Assembly (NCBI GenBank): GCA_017311185.1 | Contig: JAESUZ010000480.1 | Location: 310,001-374,000, forward strand | DNA from: Proteles cristata cristata | Lineage: Eukaryota; Chordata; Mammalia; Carnivora; Hyaenidae | Direction: 5' to 3' | DNA: 64,000 nt | Part shown: positions 12,416 to 25,509 of the stretch, in pieces | Numbering within the stretch: position 1 is the first letter of the stretch | Layout: every line of letters begins with the position of its first letter | Position numbers and translations under genes: made by a program | The notes under the pieces: model-generated | The model's input: only the letters and a program-made list of their open reading frames with translations | Told to the model about the DNA's origin: nothing | The model's database searches: none

Positions 12416-13354
12416 TTTAAAGCTTAGCTTTTTTATACGTACGTATAATTTATGTATTTTTCCTCCAGTTTTTACACACTTCAATTTCCATGACCTTATC
12501 CTGCCAGCATTACAGTGAAGAGGCAAAGCAAATCAGTTTTTTTCTGCAATTTGAGATCTTGGTATCTTGCCACCTATTTTTCAATAAAGGGATTATGCAC
12601 GGACTGCTAATACAGATTTCATCAACACCTAACATAAGAAAACACTTTCCAGAAGCATGATTTTTGGTAAGGGGCTACCTTAGTCTGCCTGAATTTATTT
12701 AGAATTTTTCCACCACAATATAGAATAAAAAGGGATAATATGTAGGAAAAATTAAAGAAATCAGAAAGTACATTATTTCCTCCAAATACATTGAAGAAAA
12801 TCAGAAAATTAGGAGGAAAGAATTTTTTCTCATTTCAGATAGACTGAATGAGTACTTTTCCTTACATGAACTAAAAAGTGAGGGGAAAAAACAGGCATAG
12901 ACTACCTAGGAATTCTTGAGAGTCAATAATTCACTTTGAATGTGATATGTGTGATAGTTGAGTTATGCCTCTCTGGGAACTTGCACAATTATTTGCAGAC
13001 CACAACAGAGTGTCCTAAGTCTTCTAATAGGATCCCTTGGGCCAGCCCAGCCATGTCTCCTCCAAAGAAATCCCATATCTTGAGACTAAAATCATATGTA
13101 GACTTAAAGTTCTATAGAAGTTAGGATGTTACCAGGATGCCTCTCAGTATGTTTTCCTCCTGGAGCCTGAGTAAAGACTGACATGCAAAAACAAGTATCC
13201 AGATTCACAACTACCCTGAACAGTGCAGTCTTACATCAGTCCCTTCTAGCTCAAACTTGAATTGCACTTCATTGAAATAATCTCCATTCCTCCCTACTAT
13301 CCACTTATTTTGAAACTAGAAGAGACATCTAAAGGGAGGAATTGTTATGTGCTG
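12416..13354. other. Non-repeat stretch, nothing recognised
   Basis: AT-rich to about 12900, then moderately mixed. Short frames only. Confidence 0.5.
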
Positions 13355-14140
13355 ATGTGAAACTGTGGGCAACATCCGGGATACTCTAGCAAATCACACA
13401 CTGTGTCAGCAGACTGTTACCGGACAGACGGGTCCCGAACTAAGGTTGGGTTGCTCACTGCTCAAAATCAGTACCCGAGAGTCAACTGATGGTAGGAAAA
13501 CCTTTATCAGGAAGATGGAAACCTGGGAGGATAGTGGACTAAAGTCTCAAAGACCATCTTCCCCATCAAGGGTGCCAGAGTCCAGCTTCAGCCAGTCCAG
13601 GGGTCTCTGAAGGATGGACGGTGTCGGTGAGGGACGGAATGAGAAAGCCCAGAGATTCTTTCTGGTCACCAGGAAGGCATCTCTGTCCTGTCGGCTTTGG
13701 TGTCTTTATTTATAGGTCAAATGTTAACATGGCATCAGAAAATGAAATTTTTACAATGGATGGTTCTCTGTGACAAGATGTTTTTGGAAAATGTACAGAA
13801 ACAGGTTTTACAGAAGTCTTCTTGCAGAACTGCCCCAATTATAGTGAGGTTGAGTAGCTAAGAAAATAACAGGGTGTTCACATTTTAATAATGCTAAGAT
13901 TAAGTCATAGTTTGTAGATACTCTTATCCATCCTCATCACAGCTGCCAGGGGAAGGGAAGGTGTTGGTGGAATGTTGGCCATAGGGAAGGGGCTGCTATA
14001 CATCACCAGTTAGCAAAGGTATATGTGGTAACTTATGTTCTGCTCTTATCTGTTCCTTCTCTCTAAGTTAGGCTCTTTGTCTCCGGGCAGGACTTGATTT
14101 TCCAGTTATTTTCTTTATGGCACCAGAGAGCCAGCCATAC
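13355..14140 (-). mobile_element. Probable ERV LTR, antisense
   Basis: On the minus strand this stretch has an AATAAAGACACC polyadenylation-like site (complement at about 13699-13711), followed by a GC-richer R/U5-like part with CpGs (13375-13480) and a possible terminus at about 13359. The mixed composition differs from the flanks. I cannot name the family, and the far boundary is uncertain. No open viral frame is visible. Confidence 0.4.
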
Positions 14141-15270
14141 CTTTAAAAGTTTAGCTCATTTCCAGTACATAGAATAGCCTCTTCGAGTGCATTTACCTTT
14201 GTGTCTAATTTTATGATTTCTTGAATAGCTAGGACATGAGAGACATTTTTGGTTAGCTGATTTACATGTTGAGCTGTATGAACATCTTGGAATAACACAA
14301 ACGTAGAAACAGAATTGTACATGTCAAGGTCAATCTTTTATGAGTAAGGGTCACTAGCCTGTTCATAGCTCAAGGGAAAGTATGGAGGGAAACAGGACCT
14401 ACTGGAGACATGATGTCTGTTCCCACAATCAAAACAAGAAGTTCCCACAATAAGTTCCTTCACAAGGTGCAATCATCATACCAGAGCCAGAATAAGGGGA
14501 CAAGTCACTCCCTATACCAATAAACAAGGTATCTTAGGGGTCAGTGCTCAAGTAGAAATAATTGAGTGGGGGTGGATATCAGTCATCATCTGATTGGCAA
14601 GAGACCATGTAAACTTGCTTTAACCTCACCAGGAGTTTTCACAACTAGTGGGCTCTGAATGGCTCCCAACACAAGGGGAAATTGTAAGGTTTTAAGGCGT
14701 GGGAAAAGAGAGAAGGGCGAAGTTCAGGAGAAGTAGGTGGCCAGAATATCAGTCATATATCAATATGATCTTGAACAGACTTGCTGACATCATGGGCAGC
14801 TGTTTTTTGATGTAGTCATGCTTTATCTTCTGGGAAAGTTTGGTTCTTCATTCCTCAAGGCCAGTGGTCTACAAATCTCAAGGGAAGTAGGTTAGTTCCA
14901 ATAGCGATCAAGGGATTTAAGTCATCAAGCAAGGAGTGCATAAGCTTAAAGCACATTAACCGTGTTTAGAGTGTTGTTACAAAATGAGCTTCCTTCATTA
15001 TATAGTCCATTTCAATATTCACAATAAGAGCCTGCCTGCATTAGCCTCGTTAAGGAAACTCATGGACTAGAGGGAATATGATACCTATATAACATTTCAC
15101 CATAAGAGTCAAGTATCTCAAAGGTATGATAAAAAAAAAAAATCCTTAAAACCTGAAGTGAAACTAAAATATGCAAGACTTAAAAAGACAGTCTGTAGGC
15201 AGATCACCCTTGACTTAAGCACATAGATCTTTCCCAGTTTCAGGAAACTTATCAAGACAGTGACTAAAAT
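14141..15270 (-). mobile_element. Possible degraded ERV internal sequence
   Basis: Continues from the LTR-like segment with the same mid-GC texture up to about 15270, where the texture turns AT-rich. No retroviral gene is recognisable and both strands have many stops. Assignment rests only on adjacency and composition; it could be a second LTR or unrelated sequence. Confidence 0.25.
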
Positions 15271-15672
15271 CCTACTCAAAATTTTAGTAACAGCCGAATC
15301 TTACCCTGGCCTGAGATCTTAAAGGGTGTTCTGTTAAATGTATACTCTATAGAGGTTTGTTGGTCTAAGTATATATAAACTAAAAGAAAGGAAAAAGAAA
15401 GAAAAAGCAGCTGACTCCTTGGAGAAATAAAACAAATATTTGATGAACACTTGGGTATTATTGCCATGGGAATTTCTCCTGAAGCAATAGTATCTGCTTT
15501 TTGTTCTTATTTACTAAGATGCTAGAAGAGTAAACATCCATTTGTATCAATTAGCAGACACAGAAGTTATGTTTCCCTGTTAGTGAATATTACATCTACT
15601 GTCCAAATAAAAAGAAAACTTCTGAGAGAGATCCATGGTCTTAGAGAACCAGTTTTGAAATCTTTAGGGACA

Positions 15673-15898
15673 GAGGCACCTGGCTGGCTCAGTCAGTTAA
15701 GCATCTGACTTCAGCTCAGGTCCTGATCTCATGCTTCATGGGTTCGAACCCTGTGTCTGGCTCTGTGTTGACAGCTTGGAGCCTGGAGCTTGCTTGGGTT
15801 GTGTGTCTCCCCCTCTCTCTCTCTGCCCCTCCCCAGCTTGTACTGTCATTCTCTCTCTTAAAATAAACTTGAAAAAAATTAACAACAACAACGAAAAA
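15673..15898 (+). mobile_element. CAN-SINE
   Basis: Sense copy starting GAGGCACCTGGCTGGCTCAG, with TC tract 15808-15825 and tail AATAAACTTGAAAAAAATT ending in AAC units. Imperfect duplication GAAATCTTTAGGGAC / GAAATCTACAAGGAC before and after. Confidence 0.94.
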
Positions 15899-16086
15899 GA
15901 AATCTACAAGGACAATGTGGAAACTTCAAAGGTACAAGAAATGAACATGCCACTCAAAAGTTTTTAATGATTAAAAATGGAATGTCCAGGACCTAAAGCC
16001 TTTTACAGCTCTTCAAAGACATTGTTTAAATTGTCAAAAGATATGTAAAAAGCTATTCCCAAGTTTAGTGGCTTATAAGACTCTTA

Positions 16087-16292
16087 GGGGCACCTGGGTG
16101 ACTCAGCTGGTTGAGCGCAGACTCTTGATTTCCATTCAGGTCACAATCCCAGGGTCATAGGATCAAACCCCCCACCCCCAGAGTGGAGCCTATTGTGATT
16201 CTCTCTGTCTCTCTCTCTCTCTCTGACCCCTCCCCTGCTTATGTTCCCTCTCTCTCTAGAATAAACAAACAAACAGATAAACAAAAACACTT
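16087..16292 (+). mobile_element. CAN-SINE, diverged
   Basis: GGGGCACCTGGGTGACTCAG head, CTCTTGATTTCC, a C-run at about 16169-16179, TC tract 16200-16226, and AATAAACAAACAAACAG tail. Confidence 0.92.
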
Positions 16293-17147
16293 ATTGCTCA
16301 TGATTCTGCACAAAGAGCTGGGTTCAAGTGAGGAGATATTCTGCTAGTCTTGGCTTAAGTCACCATATGGTCACTGTCACCTAGAAGCTAAGTAACACTC
16401 ACAATCCAAAGTAACATATTGGGATATCTGTTGCTTCAACAGGAAAACCTGGGAGACTCCAAGTCACCTTCTCCTCTTTTCCTCTGCTGCAGGGAGGCCC
16501 ACGCGCTTCGCAGGTAAATCACTGTCAAGAAGGTGAAACCAGATTGCCAAGACTCTTAAAACCCAGGTCCAGAACTAACACAATGGTGTTGGCATTCTGG
16601 ACAAACTATTACAAGGCCATCCAAGATTCAAGGGAAAACAAAAACAGAAACAAAACAAAACAAAACAAAATGAAAGAAATAAAAACAAAAACACCTTTGT
16701 GTGGGAGGAGTGGCAAATATTTTATTGCCCTAGCAAACTGCATGGGTATGAAGTTGAGAAACAAACCTAAGGAAGATAAGAACCTATTCCTGTGTGACTA
16801 TGAGATTGTGAGTTAGCAATATGCTTTCTCTCTCTACCCCCTACCTCTTACCGGTGTTCTTGACAATATTCTGTGTAAGACAATTATTGAAAATATTGAA
16901 AACAAGTTTCATTTTATGGGTCTCCTTCAAAATCAGATTAAGTGTTCCAGCATTTTATGGCTTCTCCTCACCTGAGCAAAGATCTTCCTTCTCTGGATGG
17001 CTCATTCTACCTGCCCTGCCCAAGATGTTAGCAACTGGAACCAGATATTAAACTGTCTCCCATAACTTGCTCACTTAGAAAGGCTGAAGCATGAAGGTTG
17101 GAGCATTTCATCATTCTGGGTGCATAGTACTTTGATGACTTTAAAGA
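16293..17147. other. Non-repeat stretch with a small simple repeat
   Basis: Holds the (AAAAC)n tract at 16634-16670. Two + frames of 90 and 76 codons (16544-16816 and 16821-17051) lie head to tail without recognisable products. Confidence 0.5.
16634..16670. repeat. (AAAAC)n simple repeat
   Basis: A-rich array of AAAAC/AAACA units in non-repeat sequence. Confidence 0.85.
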
Positions 17148-17632
17148 ATAGTGTCTTGGTCCCTCTGGGCCAACATTATACCATAAACTGGGTGGCTTAT
17201 AAAAAATAGGTATTTATTTCTATCAGTTCTGAAAGTGGGAAAATCCAAGATCAAGGTGCTGGCAGATTCTGTGTCTGATGAGAGGTCTGCTCCTTGATTC
17301 ACAGATGGTCTTCTTGCTGTGTCTTCACATGAAGGAAGGAGCAAGAAGCAAGCTCTCTGGAGCCTCTTTTTTAGACTTTATTTTTCTGAATGCGAGAGAG
17401 AGCAATTACAAGTGAGTGAGGGGCAGAGAGAGAGGGAAACAAAGGATCGAAAGTGGGCTCTGCACTGACAGCAGAGAGCCGATGTGGGGCTCGAACTCAG
17501 GAACTGAGAAATCATGACCACCATAACCTAATTATCTTCCCCAGGTCCCACCTCTTAATATCATGACATCAGGGCGCTAGGTTTCGGGACATGAATTTTG
17601 GAGGAACAAAAGCATTCTGTCTCTACCAAATA
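17148..17632 (-). mobile_element. MLT1-type MaLR LTR, split by a SINE
   Basis: Antisense MLT1 blocks in order: ACTGGGTGGCTTATAAAAAA, TATCAGTTCTGAAAGTGGG, GTGTCTTCACATGAAGGAAG, GCAAGCTCTCTGGAGCCTC, then after the SINE CCCACCTCTTAATATCATGA and GGACATGAATTTTGGAGG. The two halves are colinear, so the SINE is younger. Confidence 0.88.
17367..17519 (-). mobile_element. CAN-SINE, 5'-truncated, inside MLT1
   Basis: Antisense copy with T-run, GA tract and GGGGCTCGAACTCAGGAAC. It stops at ATCATGACC, lacking the last 40 or so bases that form the SINE head in complete copies. Confidence 0.88.
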
Positions 17633-19714
17633 ATGATTTGGTTTACAGTGATTTCATGGATTTTCTTTTTTGTTTGTTTTCATTTTGTTTTTAGTAAAAA
17701 TAGAGGGTTTTTACATCATAACCGGAAATAGAACATAAATTGAACTCCCTCCACAACGTGTGTCTTTGTATCTATTCAATTCTAGAAATTCTTCTTGTTT
17801 CTTTCTACATCTCCCTGGTGCGTTTTATTTACCTTTTATTTGGCCCTCATGTCTATTTTTTTTTAATTTTTATGAAACTTCTGGATCTGATTCTGCAGGT
17901 TTTTATTTCATCTACATCGCTGGCTTTCTCAGTGTTTTTCAGGGGTATGTAGTTGAGTTGGCATTTCTGGGAACTTTACAACTTTTATTCGAGGAAACTT
18001 TCAGTCTTGTCTGTGAGCATTTGCACATGGCTCTGTCAGGCACCCGGTGGCAAAGCCACGATGGACCTTCATATGTGAAATCATTTTTTTTTCTTTTTAC
18101 CACACCAGCCAGGGAACTTACCCTTCAGTTTACAACCCAAAATCAAGGAAAGGAGTTGAAAATAGGATTTCTTAGGAGAGCCTTCTTAGCTTGTTTTCTT
18201 TCTACTCACAGCAAACAAGTGCTTTTTTAATTGATGTTTGTTCACTTGCTGGCTTGTTTTTGCCGTTTATTTCCTTGGTTATCCGTTAATGTTGTTTTTC
18301 TCCAGGGGTGTTTTTCTTCCTGTAAAGTTACTTTTATTCAGCCTTTTAACTTGCACTGCATCCATGTACCCTCTACACCCAATAATTAGGCTTTTTTTTT
18401 TTTTTTTGGCTTTGCTTTTTCTGATACCTGATCAGTTCTTTTATTTTATCATTAACCTTATGCATGCTTAAAAATATGTTCCGTTTTCACATTCAATCCA
18501 GTAGTTTTAGGTATACTAAAAGGTTTGTCTGCAAATCTCATCTGATACATTATGAACAATGGACAAAATTTCTGTTTGCTAACATTATCAACTGCTTTTG
18601 AAAAGGTTTCTTGTTAACGGAGTACCAAATGTCATTCCCCATTAGAAAGGACAGCTCTGTCATCACTGTAGAATAGCATCCTTACTCCTTCTTAATGCAT
18701 TCAAGAGACTTCTTTTGCTTTCCCACCCACATAAAGTAACCCCGTAATACATATTTTCTGCCTTATTATTAGTATTTCTTTTCAGTTTATGTTATCACAA
18801 TGAACTATATGCCTCTGCTTAAACATATTTCAGTGCATCTCAATTACATCTTGATCACATGTCCAACTATGAAATTCTATTCTTCCAGTGACTGTGGATG
18901 GCAACATACATTTTTGATAATTCCATGCTTTCATAGACATTTTGCACATCTCCTCTATATTTTACTATAATAAACATGTTTACTATAATAAACATAGAAA
19001 TATTTATGTGATTTCATAATTTTCAGGGTATAAACTAGAAAATACTTCGACATTGCTCTCTCTGTCATGCTCGGTGCTTCTTATCACCATAGTTAATAAC
19101 ATCTAAAGCTAAACCTCCAGTTCCTTTAGCATGTGAAAAAAAAAGTGTAATCTGGTTAAATTTAAGTCTTTTCTCTCTTATTCAATTTCAGCTTTATGTC
19201 TCTGTCCAGGGTGAGATTGGGGGTCATGATTATTTCCAGACTGGAGTAGGAAAGGGAAGATGATTCTGTTCTCTAACCTTACACTACTGTGCCTCACTTC
19301 TCCCTGCCTGCCATCCATGGTCAGGGCCTGGAGGATGAGTTCAAGATATGAAATTCTGACATCACTTGGAGCTGCTACCCAGATGACACATGGATTTATC
19401 CAATTTAATTGACCCTAGACTGAGTCCCTGATATCCCTCTCCCCAAATCACTTATGTGTACTCACATTGGATCCATTCGTGCACCTCACCCTCTCACTTG
19501 ATAATTTCATGTTTCCAGATGATGAAGTTCAAACTGTAGAAGTAGAACAATCATCCCCCAGCCCCCAACACAATATTCTCTCTCAATCCACCTCTAATCA
19601 TCACAAAATCATGCTAATCCTGCTTCAGAATATAACCAGAAATTTATTGCTCCTCATCACCTACTCTGTGGTCCAACTGCCCATCATTACTTTTTGAGAA
19701 TGGCTTCAATTGAT
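17633..19714. other. Non-repeat stretch, T-rich, with a long chance-like frame
   Basis: Contains the longest non-repeat open frame here: 156 codons on + at 17760-18230, with overlapping frames at 17740-17952 and 18238-18471. The translation is rich in Phe and Leu, as expected from T-rich DNA. I recognise no domain or start context. A T-run lies at 18391-18407. Confidence 0.45.
18961..18996. repeat. 18-bp tandem duplication
   Basis: Unit TTTACTATAATAAACATG at 18961-18978 is repeated with one change at 18979-18996. Confidence 0.9.
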
Positions 19715-20160
19715 TCTCATCATGGGAACCAGAATTCTCCTTTTTAAGCAAGCTACAGAGCATGCTGTCTCTCCCCTCCCTACCCTTTGCCACCAACACT
19801 GTGCAGTGGTTTTTCATTGGGGTCGCCAGGGGTCTTTGAGACTTGACAATGCCTTGTGCCTGTCACCTCTTTGGTACTTCCTTCTTCTCCTTACTTTTCT
19901 TCCTGTGGCCTTTTTGCTCTCCCTCATGTGTACCAGGCACTTGTGCATTAGGAGACATTAGCTGATCTTTCTGCCTAGGAAGCTCTTGCGGTGGATCTCT
20001 GCTTGGCCACCTGCCTGACCTTCCTACTTTGCTCACATTTTATCATAGTCAGGTCTGCTCTCTCCGCCCTCTTCAATATTCTCACCTGCTCCTGTCCTAT
20101 TTGGAACTTTTAATTCCTTTACCGTGCTCTAATTCTTTTATTGATTTCATGGTTAAGTAA
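19715..20160 (+). mobile_element. LINE-2 (L2) 3' fragment
   Basis: Order of motifs matches the L2 3' region: a TTTTGCTCTCCCTCATGTG / GGCACTTGTGCATTAGG block, TCTGCCTAGGAAGCTCTTGC, CCACCTGCCTGACC, then TTTACCGTGCTCTAATTC. Highly diverged, as expected for an ancient, dead element. Confidence 0.65.
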
Positions 20161-21188
20161 GTCACACATTTTGGATCATGAATATATATTCTAGGACTAT
20201 ATCTGCCTTTTAAATTAAGTTTGGCCAGGAGTTAATTTTTTTCAGCCAAAACATTCCAAGAAGACTCCTTTGCTTTTTAATGAACTTCTTCAGAAAGGCA
20301 CCCTTTACTCTGTGAACAGGATATCAATTTCTGTTAACACGACACAATCCAAATAGCACAAATGGGCAAGCATATTAACTATGAATTATTGCAAAATTAA
20401 CTTTATGTTTGAAAACTTGGAAAACAATCAACTTATAAGCAATCCAAGAGCAAGTCCCCCCGCCCTTTCTTTCATCAAGTAAATTGAAGGCCCGTGAAAT
20501 AGAGAAGTATTTTTTTGTCATTAGGAAGTGAACTGTAAAATGGTAATTTTGATATGGTGGTTTTTCTCACTGTTCTGTCATTTTCCATTTGGTTGGCATT
20601 TGGGTGGATTCTTAAAAATTTCTCTGGATATGCAAAACAAGAAGTAATAGTATTGCAGTCAGTGTGGCATTTTTGTTTCAAATTTAGCTTTTCTCATCAT
20701 CCATCAAAGACAGAAGGAGACATGAAAGCAGAGATTACAAAACCCGCTTTCTCCTAAGGCATTCACTTTCCCATTCAGTTTGTTTTTCAGTTCAATGGAG
20801 TGTTTTACTTTTTAATGGTTCACTTCACTGTTGCTTCAAAGGACACAATATATCAAAGCAGAAAGAATGTTTTGTTATTTTTCCTATCAACAGTTGATGG
20901 AAAGGGGCCAAGTTTCAGTTTCTATAATATTTAATATGATTTCTACTTTAAAGCTTAATAAACCAATTACACTCGAATCATGTTTTTCTGATTTGTCTAT
21001 AGTAACTACATTGTGGGCTTCCAAAATGAATAAAGCAATAAACTTTCTACATAATAATACAGTGGTAAAAGTAGCACTTATATAATTGTTTGGAGGCTTA
21101 TCTGATTTTAAATTAGAGTGTTGAGAGTATATTGAGAAGAAAGATTTCAGTACTAGAATGAGAATATATTGGTTGAAATAGAAAGCAT
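20161..21188. other. Non-repeat AT-rich stretch, nothing recognised
   Basis: Only short frames under 85 codons and no repeat family identified. Confidence 0.5.
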
Positions 21189-21651
21189 TATAGGTTGAAT
21201 TGTGCCTTCTGCTTTCCCTTCTAGAAACCTCTTGAAGTACTAATCCCTTTTACCAGTAAACCTAACCACCTTTGACAATAGGGTATTTGTATATGTAATC
21301 AAGTTAAGATTACCTTATTAGTTTGGGCCCTAATGCAATATGACTGGTATGCCGTTATAAGAGAGAAGGCCAAGGCCATGCTAATACAGACACAGGCACG
21401 GAGGGGAAAGGACCATGTAAAGGTCTAGACAGAGATTGGAATGATAGCTATTAGCAAAAAGATGTCAAGGATTGCCAGTGACACTAGAAGCCAAGAAAAA
21501 AGCATGAGACAGATTGTCCCTTACAGGCTTTGGAGGGAGCATGGCCATATCAATACCTTTATTTCAAACTTCCAGCCTCCAGAATTTTCAATGAATAGAT
21601 TTCAGTCATTTTTAAACCACCCAGTTGGTAGTATGTTGTTTTGGCAGCCAT
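21189..21651 (+). mobile_element. MLT1-type MaLR LTR
   Basis: Sense-strand blocks: ATAGGTTGAATTGTGCC start, GGGCCCTAATGCAATATGAC, TTATAAGAGAGAAGGCCAAG, GAAAGGACCATGTAAAGG, CTTCCAGCCTCCAGAATTTT, and the CCACCCAGTTGGTAGTATG ... TTTTGGCAGCC end. Near full length and solitary. An 83-codon frame inside it is not a gene. Confidence 0.9.
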
Positions 21652-24600
21652 TCAGAAAGGGAAATGGATTTTCTCTTCTCCTTGAACAGTAGGAGGGGAG
21701 CTTTGTCCACGTGTGTCTGGGAAATGTTAAAGTGACGTTTACACTAAATGTCAAGACGTTTGATATATTTCTCATTTAATTCTCCTAATTTAGTGAGCAA
21801 GATACTACTTTATTTTGTAATAAAGTAAATGATTAACCATATCAGAGCTAATGAATGACAGAAAAGATTTAAGTACATTTGTCAGATTAAAAAGGCTGTC
21901 CGATGTCCTGTACCATATCTCTTAAGTTCTTACTGGACAGCATATGTGGATGACCAGGACATTCTAGGACACAATATGACATCATGGCAGAGACATAGTT
22001 TCCTCACCTCAAATAGAACCATTTGTGGAAAATTAGTACTTAAATGGTACACATTTGGCCCTATACAAGTTTAAATGCCAAACTAGGATATTTAAGTTAT
22101 AACAACAGCAACAACAAAAAAACCTTCCTAAGTAATCTAAATAAGGTGATAAGTGATTGCTAATGATGGAACTTTCAGCAATGAAATAAAGTGCAACTAC
22201 TTCCTTTTACATGATTTATGAATGCATTTGACTGATACATAAGGAATACTATTTAGCCAGACTCAGCAGAATTGCAAATTTCATTTGAATTCTAAAGATT
22301 GTTTAAAAGCTGAATCAATCTGGCAAGTAAAAATGCACAGTCTGAACATCATGAGGGATTAAAAGAACTTTAAAAAGTTGGGAAAAACCCAGTGTGGAAC
22401 TTAGCAAGCGGGGGGGAATAGTATAAGGGGGAAATAACCCATCCTGTGTCTCTTTTTCAGTGTTCTAAAGGTTTCATAACATTTTTTAAGCAGCCATAAA
22501 GGGCATTTCTAAAATTTTTCATACAGATGTTAATCTTAAAAAACAAAAAAGAAAACAAAAAAACTACTTTTGAACTTTGTTATTTGCTGCAATAGTCCGT
22601 ATTTGCATGAGACCTTCGTGTTTTTAGCAATTCTGTTTTGCTGATCTGCCCTTTCTTTTCCTTCACTTTTCAACTATCCAACTGTATTGAATACATTCCC
22701 ATTCATAAAAATCTGACCATGTAGCTGAGTATTAAATTGAGGGTGCCTTATATTTTTTTAAATATTCAGAATTCTTTAAGTTTACGATACAAAAGAAAGT
22801 GGCTAATGAGCTCAGAAATGTAAAAGAAGAATTGTTGAATACATATGATTGTATGATAGGAGTTCATCAATGGTAACCCAATTTTATAAAACCTCAAGGA
22901 AATAAATGACCAGAAAATAAGTTATGATAATGAAAATAATTTAAGGTTAATGGGCTTATAAAATTTAGATAACAAAGTAATTTGACAAAATCTTATTTAA
23001 TAAACTTATGCTTAATGTTTGAGAAGAATATTGTGTGCACAGAAGATATACTAGGAAAACTCTCAACTATTGTTGATATGGGTAATGCCATTTATCCTAC
23101 AGAAAGTATTTGAAATCTGAAGAAAATGCCATAAATAACACTGAGAAGTCCAGAAGTATTCAAGAAAGAGTTCACTAAGCGATTACTTCATTGTTTTAAG
23201 TGATCTGTTTACGAATTAATATTAACTCCACATCCAGTATATCAAATAGCTTTCGTATGTGATTGCAGAATGCTTCTCTGTAACATACTAGTAATTGAGG
23301 AGTGTTATACAACCAGCTAGAATCTAAAGGGTGAGATTTTCTACAGAGGACAGAACACAGCAACTTATTTAAGTTGTAGCTCAATGAACTGGATATTTAC
23401 ATATGATGAAATATAAATACTTAAAATATGAGATGCACAATAGGACCCAGAATAAATTCACCGAAATTTACATGTAGTTCAATAGTTCATACTATTATGA
23501 AATAACATTTGTGAAATTACATATACTTCTACACATATACATGCACACCTATGAATTTATATCTTATAGAAAACTTTAACATGTTTAATGTGCTATAATG
23601 GATAATATTGGATTGAAGTTGTACTTTCTTCATCTTAATATAGCTAATAATGCTCAAATATTAGGTAAAAGAATATAGACTTGAAGTATAGATGTTATCT
23701 ATACTTTTAGATGTGAGTCACCAAATTTTTATTCATAAATTTGAGAAAAGAAAAGATTAAGTGATGAAAGAATAAAATTAAACATAAATATATAAAACCC
23801 CCAAAATTGAATAATGGACTCAAACATAATGAATTGATTCAAAATTCATTTGAAGAAAAATATCCAATTAATAATGTAGATTTGGCTTGGTAGTATTTCC
23901 TTACAAATTTAAAGAATGTATTTTCATATGAAGCTCTGTGTCAACGTAAAAACCTTAAGGATAGAAACCGATATGGCATCAAAGGTAAGTGAAAACTCAA
24001 GGTGTAAGAAGAGGAATATAGTGTCATTGCAGATGTATTAGAGTCATCCTTCCTTTCCAATTCATATTTGCTTTCAATAGACAAAGGATTTTGTTTACAA
24101 CTTGTCAATTTTAACAGATAGAATATTAAGCTAGAGTGCATTCAGGAGGAAAACAAGCAGGAAACTGAGGTGTAAATGCAGTGATGAAAAAATATGGCCT
24201 GTAATGTGGAATGCATTTTCAAATGCTTGAAGGTCTATTACTTGTAGGGTAATGGATAATTTCCTGGCAAAGCTTCAGAACTCAAGCTAAGGCTAATTGA
24301 TAAACTTCTATCTAAATTGTACTTTACTTTTATAAAGTTTGTAATTGCTCAAAAATGAAATCGGTTTAAACATTATTTACGAACCATTTTGGAAGATGTC
24401 CGTGTTGCCTTTTGACCAGAACTCTGCTCTTTTCAGAAATACCCCTCCTTCACTTTACTCCAAACAAGTGGTATAAACGGGATCTACCACTTTTCTAACT
24501 ACACAAAAGGACCTAATCTCTGCTAGCATTTGCTTCCAGAGCCTATCACAGTTCGGTGGTCCTGAGGGAAGGGGAGTAAATGAAACAAATCAGCAGATTT

Positions 24601-25252
24601 CTAAAAAATATTTTGATTGTCACTAAAATTTCAAATCCTTCTGTGTTGGTAAGAGTCAAATGATCCAATTTGACACACACTGGTTCTTAATATTCCCCAA
24701 GATATTGAGGAAACCAATATGCAACAGGAACGAATGAAGTTCGTTCTATAGAACAGGAGTAAGAGATAGAAAGCAAGCCTCCTGAAGCCAATACTTACTT
24801 CAAGTCCAGCTTTTTTCCTGCACATTATATGACTTGGTATTTAAATTCTTTCTTTAATTTCTTTAGCTACACCTTTAACATGTCAGTAGAAACCCCTTTT
24901 TCATTTAGCATTTAGCTGGTTTGAATTGTTTTTCTGTGTGTGTCTGGTGTGTGTGTGTGTGTGTGTTTGTTTTCCAGAAGGTATCGTCTAAAATGCTTGT
25001 CTGTTAGGGAAGGATCAGGGTAATTTTTCTCAGCCATAATATTGCAAAGACAAGGGTACTATTGGAGAGGGAACTGGGCATTCAAAGGGTGCTATTACTT
25101 TGTAACAAAACTTTAATCCTTATGAATTCTATTGATTAAATCCCAGCATGTGACTCTAAATATAAAACTACACTCCCAATTTTTAGTGTGGCTGCAATTC
25201 TTAGGTCAATATTTTTTCTGTAAATTTAACAATACTAATACAAAATTTGTAT
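21652..25252. other. 3.6 kb without recognisable repeat or gene
   Basis: AT-rich sequence in which I recognise no SINE, LINE or LTR apart from the (TG)n array at 24935-24968. Open frames are all under 70 codons. Confidence 0.5.
24935..24968. repeat. (TG)n microsatellite
   Basis: About 15 TG units broken by CTG near 24943. Confidence 0.95.
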
Positions 25253-25268
25253 AACTTATGTTTTCTTA

Positions 25269-25484
25269 TTTTTTTTAATGTTTTATTTATTTCTTAGAGA
25301 GAGAGAGACAGTGTGAGCAGGGGAAGGTCAGAGAGAGAGAGAGGGAGACACAGAATCCAAAACAGGCTCCAGGCTCTGAGCTCGCTATCAGCACAGAGCC
25401 CGAGGAGGGGCTCAAACCCACAAATCATGATCATGACCTGAACCAAAGGCGGACGATTAACCGACTGAGCCACCCAGGCACCCC
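25269..25484 (-). mobile_element. CAN-SINE, complete
   Basis: Antisense full-length copy with a perfect 16-bp duplication AACTTATGTTTTCTTA at 25253-25268 and 25485-25500. It carries the extra bases between GCTGA and GCTCAG seen in young-type copies but lacks CTTTCGCTT, so it is intermediate. Confidence 0.96.
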
Positions 25485-25509
25485 AACTTATGTTTTCTTA
25501 AAATGACTT

